A stretch of 64,000 nucleotides of DNA from Eriocheir sinensis. Its lineage: Eukaryota > Arthropoda > Malacostraca > Decapoda > Varunidae. The notes under the pieces were generated by a model, which saw only the letters and a program-made list of their open reading frames with translations, did no database searches and was not told the DNA's origin. The position numbers were made by a program, and so were the translations under genes. Shown piece by piece: positions 61,900 to 64,000 of the stretch (within the stretch, counting starts at the first letter, position 1; each line of letters begins with the position of its first letter). The DNA lies in assembly GCF_024679095.1 (NCBI RefSeq), contig NC_066544.1:6832656-6896655 (forward strand), given 5' to 3'.

Positions 61900-63589
61900 C
61901 GAAATCTACCAATCGCAGCGGACGGGTTGAGCCTGGCCGCGGAGGAGTGGGCGGAAGAGGAAAGTAGTGACAAAATGTATGTAACAGAAGAGGCGAGGGG
62001 CAGGAGGAGGAGTTATTTCTTTCCTTGAGATATTATAGGAATTATGGGGTAATGTTAGCATAGGTTCTCCATGACTATTCAAATTATCATGAGAAATTAT
62101 GGCAACATCAGTGAAATTAATGAAAGTAATAACACCTGCACCTACAACCTCCAGCCAGTCAATTATATAAGTTCTGTGGCTATTTTCGTTGAAGTTAATT
62201 GAACTGAGTTAAATTGGAATTGGAGGACACATGATTTAAACTGAAAAATTGAAGTTTCTCGTTAATTTTTTTATCAGGTGGAGTGGATTATTTTTCTTTT
62301 GTCTGAATTGAATTATTTTGTCTGCATTGAAACTAGTTGAGAGATAGATAGATACAGAGAGAAACAGACAGACAGACAGAGACAGACAGACAAAGAAAAC
62401 ACAAAAACAGGCAAAAGGACAATGACAAACAGACAGGCTAACAAAACAGACAAAAACAGAGAGACAAAGAAAACAAAAAAGCCAGACGAAAGGACGATGA
62501 CAAACAGACAGGCTAACAAAACAGACAAAAACAGACAAATCACTGAAAAAAGCAAACAGATATATTGACAAACAAAAAAGCAAACAGACAAACAGACGCA
62601 AGGACAGCCAGACAGACGAACAAACAAACGGACTAACAGTGAACGGAGACAGGGGGAGGAGAAGGGGAGGGTGTAGGGGGTATGTGGCTTTCCCTCTTCA
62701 CCAAATAAGGAGTCTACGGTCAATGTGGCTGCTAGTGGGGTAGGTCATAACAAAGTCTGCACCAGTCCTTTAACTCCCCCCCCCCCAAGTCACCCCCCGC
62801 CACCCCATCTTCTAAAATAGTTTCTTTCCTCTCCCGTCCCTTTCCCCTACTTCATCCCTTACCCCAGCAATGCTCCCTTCCCATCTACTTAAGTTCCCCT
62901 CCTTCCCCTTCCCTATCTTAACCCTATCCATTTCCACTTCATTCTTAATTAACTCGTGCTCCTTCTAAAAATTCCCTTCTATTCCCTTTCTTATCCTTCT
63001 TATCCTAGCTACTAACCCAGCTGTTCAGCCTCCCTATTCGGGTTTGTCGATTAATGGGTACCTGGGGAAATATAGGGAAGATACATTGTGGTAACTCGGA
63101 TGTCACGTTGACCCTGTGCCCCGGGGTAACGATTCATTTCCCTCAACAGGCTCAAGACCCAGTGTGACTAATATGAGCACCGAGGCCACGCGTTAAGCCC
63201 TCAACTTTACCTTAACTTTTCTTATTGCCATTCCTGCCATCACCATCCCCTTCCTTATCCCCAACTTCCCCTCTCACCCCTGCCCCTATCCCTGTTCTAT
63301 CTCCATACTCAGTCCCGATATTTTTTAGTTTCTCTTTTTTCCCCTTCCCTCCCCTTTCTCTTTCCCTTACCCCTTTCCCAACGCTTTGACTTTCCATTCC
63401 TCTAACTCTACCCCCTCCCCTTCCTCATTCCCTCCCCCCCTACCGAACTCTTTCTCTCTCCCTTACCCCCTTTTCAACCCTTTCCATTGCCTTGTCCTAC
63501 ATTCCTTTAGATTAATTCTACTCCTTATGCCTCAGCCTCGCCCCTTCTCCTGACCTGCCTTTCGTACCCTCTTGGTGCCCACAGTGTTG

Positions 63590-63652
<63 letters not shown>

Positions 63653-63760
63653 GTTTTCTTCATAATATCTACTGTTGTGCACATGAAGGGATCCATCTGT
63701 CGAAGGGAGGGAAGGGAAGGGGAGGTCTTGTATGATGAAAGCGAGAGAGGAATGGAGTCT
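61900..63760. other. gene-free right end
   Basis: AT-rich unique DNA, the ACAGACA duplication, pyrimidine-rich 62760-63560 with a possible SINE-like segment at 63040-63190 (aatgggtacctgg, shared in part with the 46547 SINE body), and (GT)n at 63593-63650. Confidence 0.5.
62350..62600. repeat. purine-rich duplication, ACAGACA-type
   Basis: Two copies of gacaatgacaaacagacagg...ctaacaaaacagacaaaaac about 89 bp apart, within generic (ACAG)n sequence. The - strand frame rich in Cys/Leu/Val is an artefact. Confidence 0.7.
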
Positions 63761-63764
63761 TAGG

Positions 63765-64000
63765 GGTGTATTACTAAACATTTCGTCGCCAAAGTTCACC
63801 TATTTGACAAGGCTTTCCTAGGATTTTGGGGGATTTCCAGAAGTAGTTTTATGACCCTGGTGGTAGTTTGACCCTTCTTCTGTACCGTGAACCTGAAGAA
63901 CCACTCATTAGAACCCGATTGATCCCCTCTTTGAACCTTAGAAATAGCTGATGTGAGAAGCGAAAGTGCCTTGTAATACCAACCTTAGTGCCCAAAACAC
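63765..64000 (+). repeat. dispersed repeat family A copy, runs off the window
   Basis: Starts ggggtgtattactaaacattt and continues through tgaccctggtggtagtttga and gatgtgagaagcgaaagtgc, the best single-unit version of the family in the window. Confidence 0.8.

Overview
The window is nuclear DNA of an animal, most likely an arthropod and, by inference, a decapod crustacean. It has spliced genes with short GT-AG introns, two recognisable animal gene families, LINE remnants, tRNA-derived SINEs and an extreme density of (GT)n, (CT)n, (CTC)n and (CTA)n microsatellites, a combination typical of crab and shrimp genomes. Nothing looks bacterial. Most long open frames are artefacts of stop-free simple repeats.

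Two conserved genes lie in the right half and converge on each other. On the + strand, 16 coding exons from 35437 to 48840 join into a continuous frame of 892 codons. It encodes a Rho GTPase-activating protein of the ARHGAP18/28/40 (Drosophila conundrum) family with an intact arginine finger, and one intron uses a GC-AG splice pair. On the - strand, six exons from 57822 down to 54346 encode the C-terminal about 328 residues of a Kelch-repeat protein of the KLHDC10 (Drosophila slim) family. Its 5' exons lie beyond the window or were not found. No functional link between the two genes is visible.

In the left part, a TATA box at 4471-4478 precedes two small unrecognised open frames, 4724-4855 and 4990-5307. 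Each encodes a predicted single-pass membrane protein with the same C-terminal motif. ORF1 starts at the first AUG after the predicted start site, and ORF2 starts at the first AUG after the ORF1 stop. This possibly dicistronic pair is the best candidate here for something undescribed.

The rest by region: 1-4300 microsatellites and GC-rich unique DNA; 5.9-7.9 kb a polypurine block; 8-9 kb microsatellites with a SINE; 9.3-12.7 kb AT/pyrimidine-rich DNA with local duplications; 13.1-15 kb simple repeats; 15.2-17.9 kb purine-rich then CpG-rich DNA with a TATA box; 18.9-19.56 kb polypurine followed by 19.6-23.35 kb polypyrimidine; 24.4-27.3 kb a 25-bp minisatellite; 27.3-35.4 kb gene-poor repeats; 48.8-54.3 kb the interval between the convergent genes; 58-64 kb dispersed repeats and CTA/GTA arrays. 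At least three dispersed repeat families recur through the window, often inside introns.
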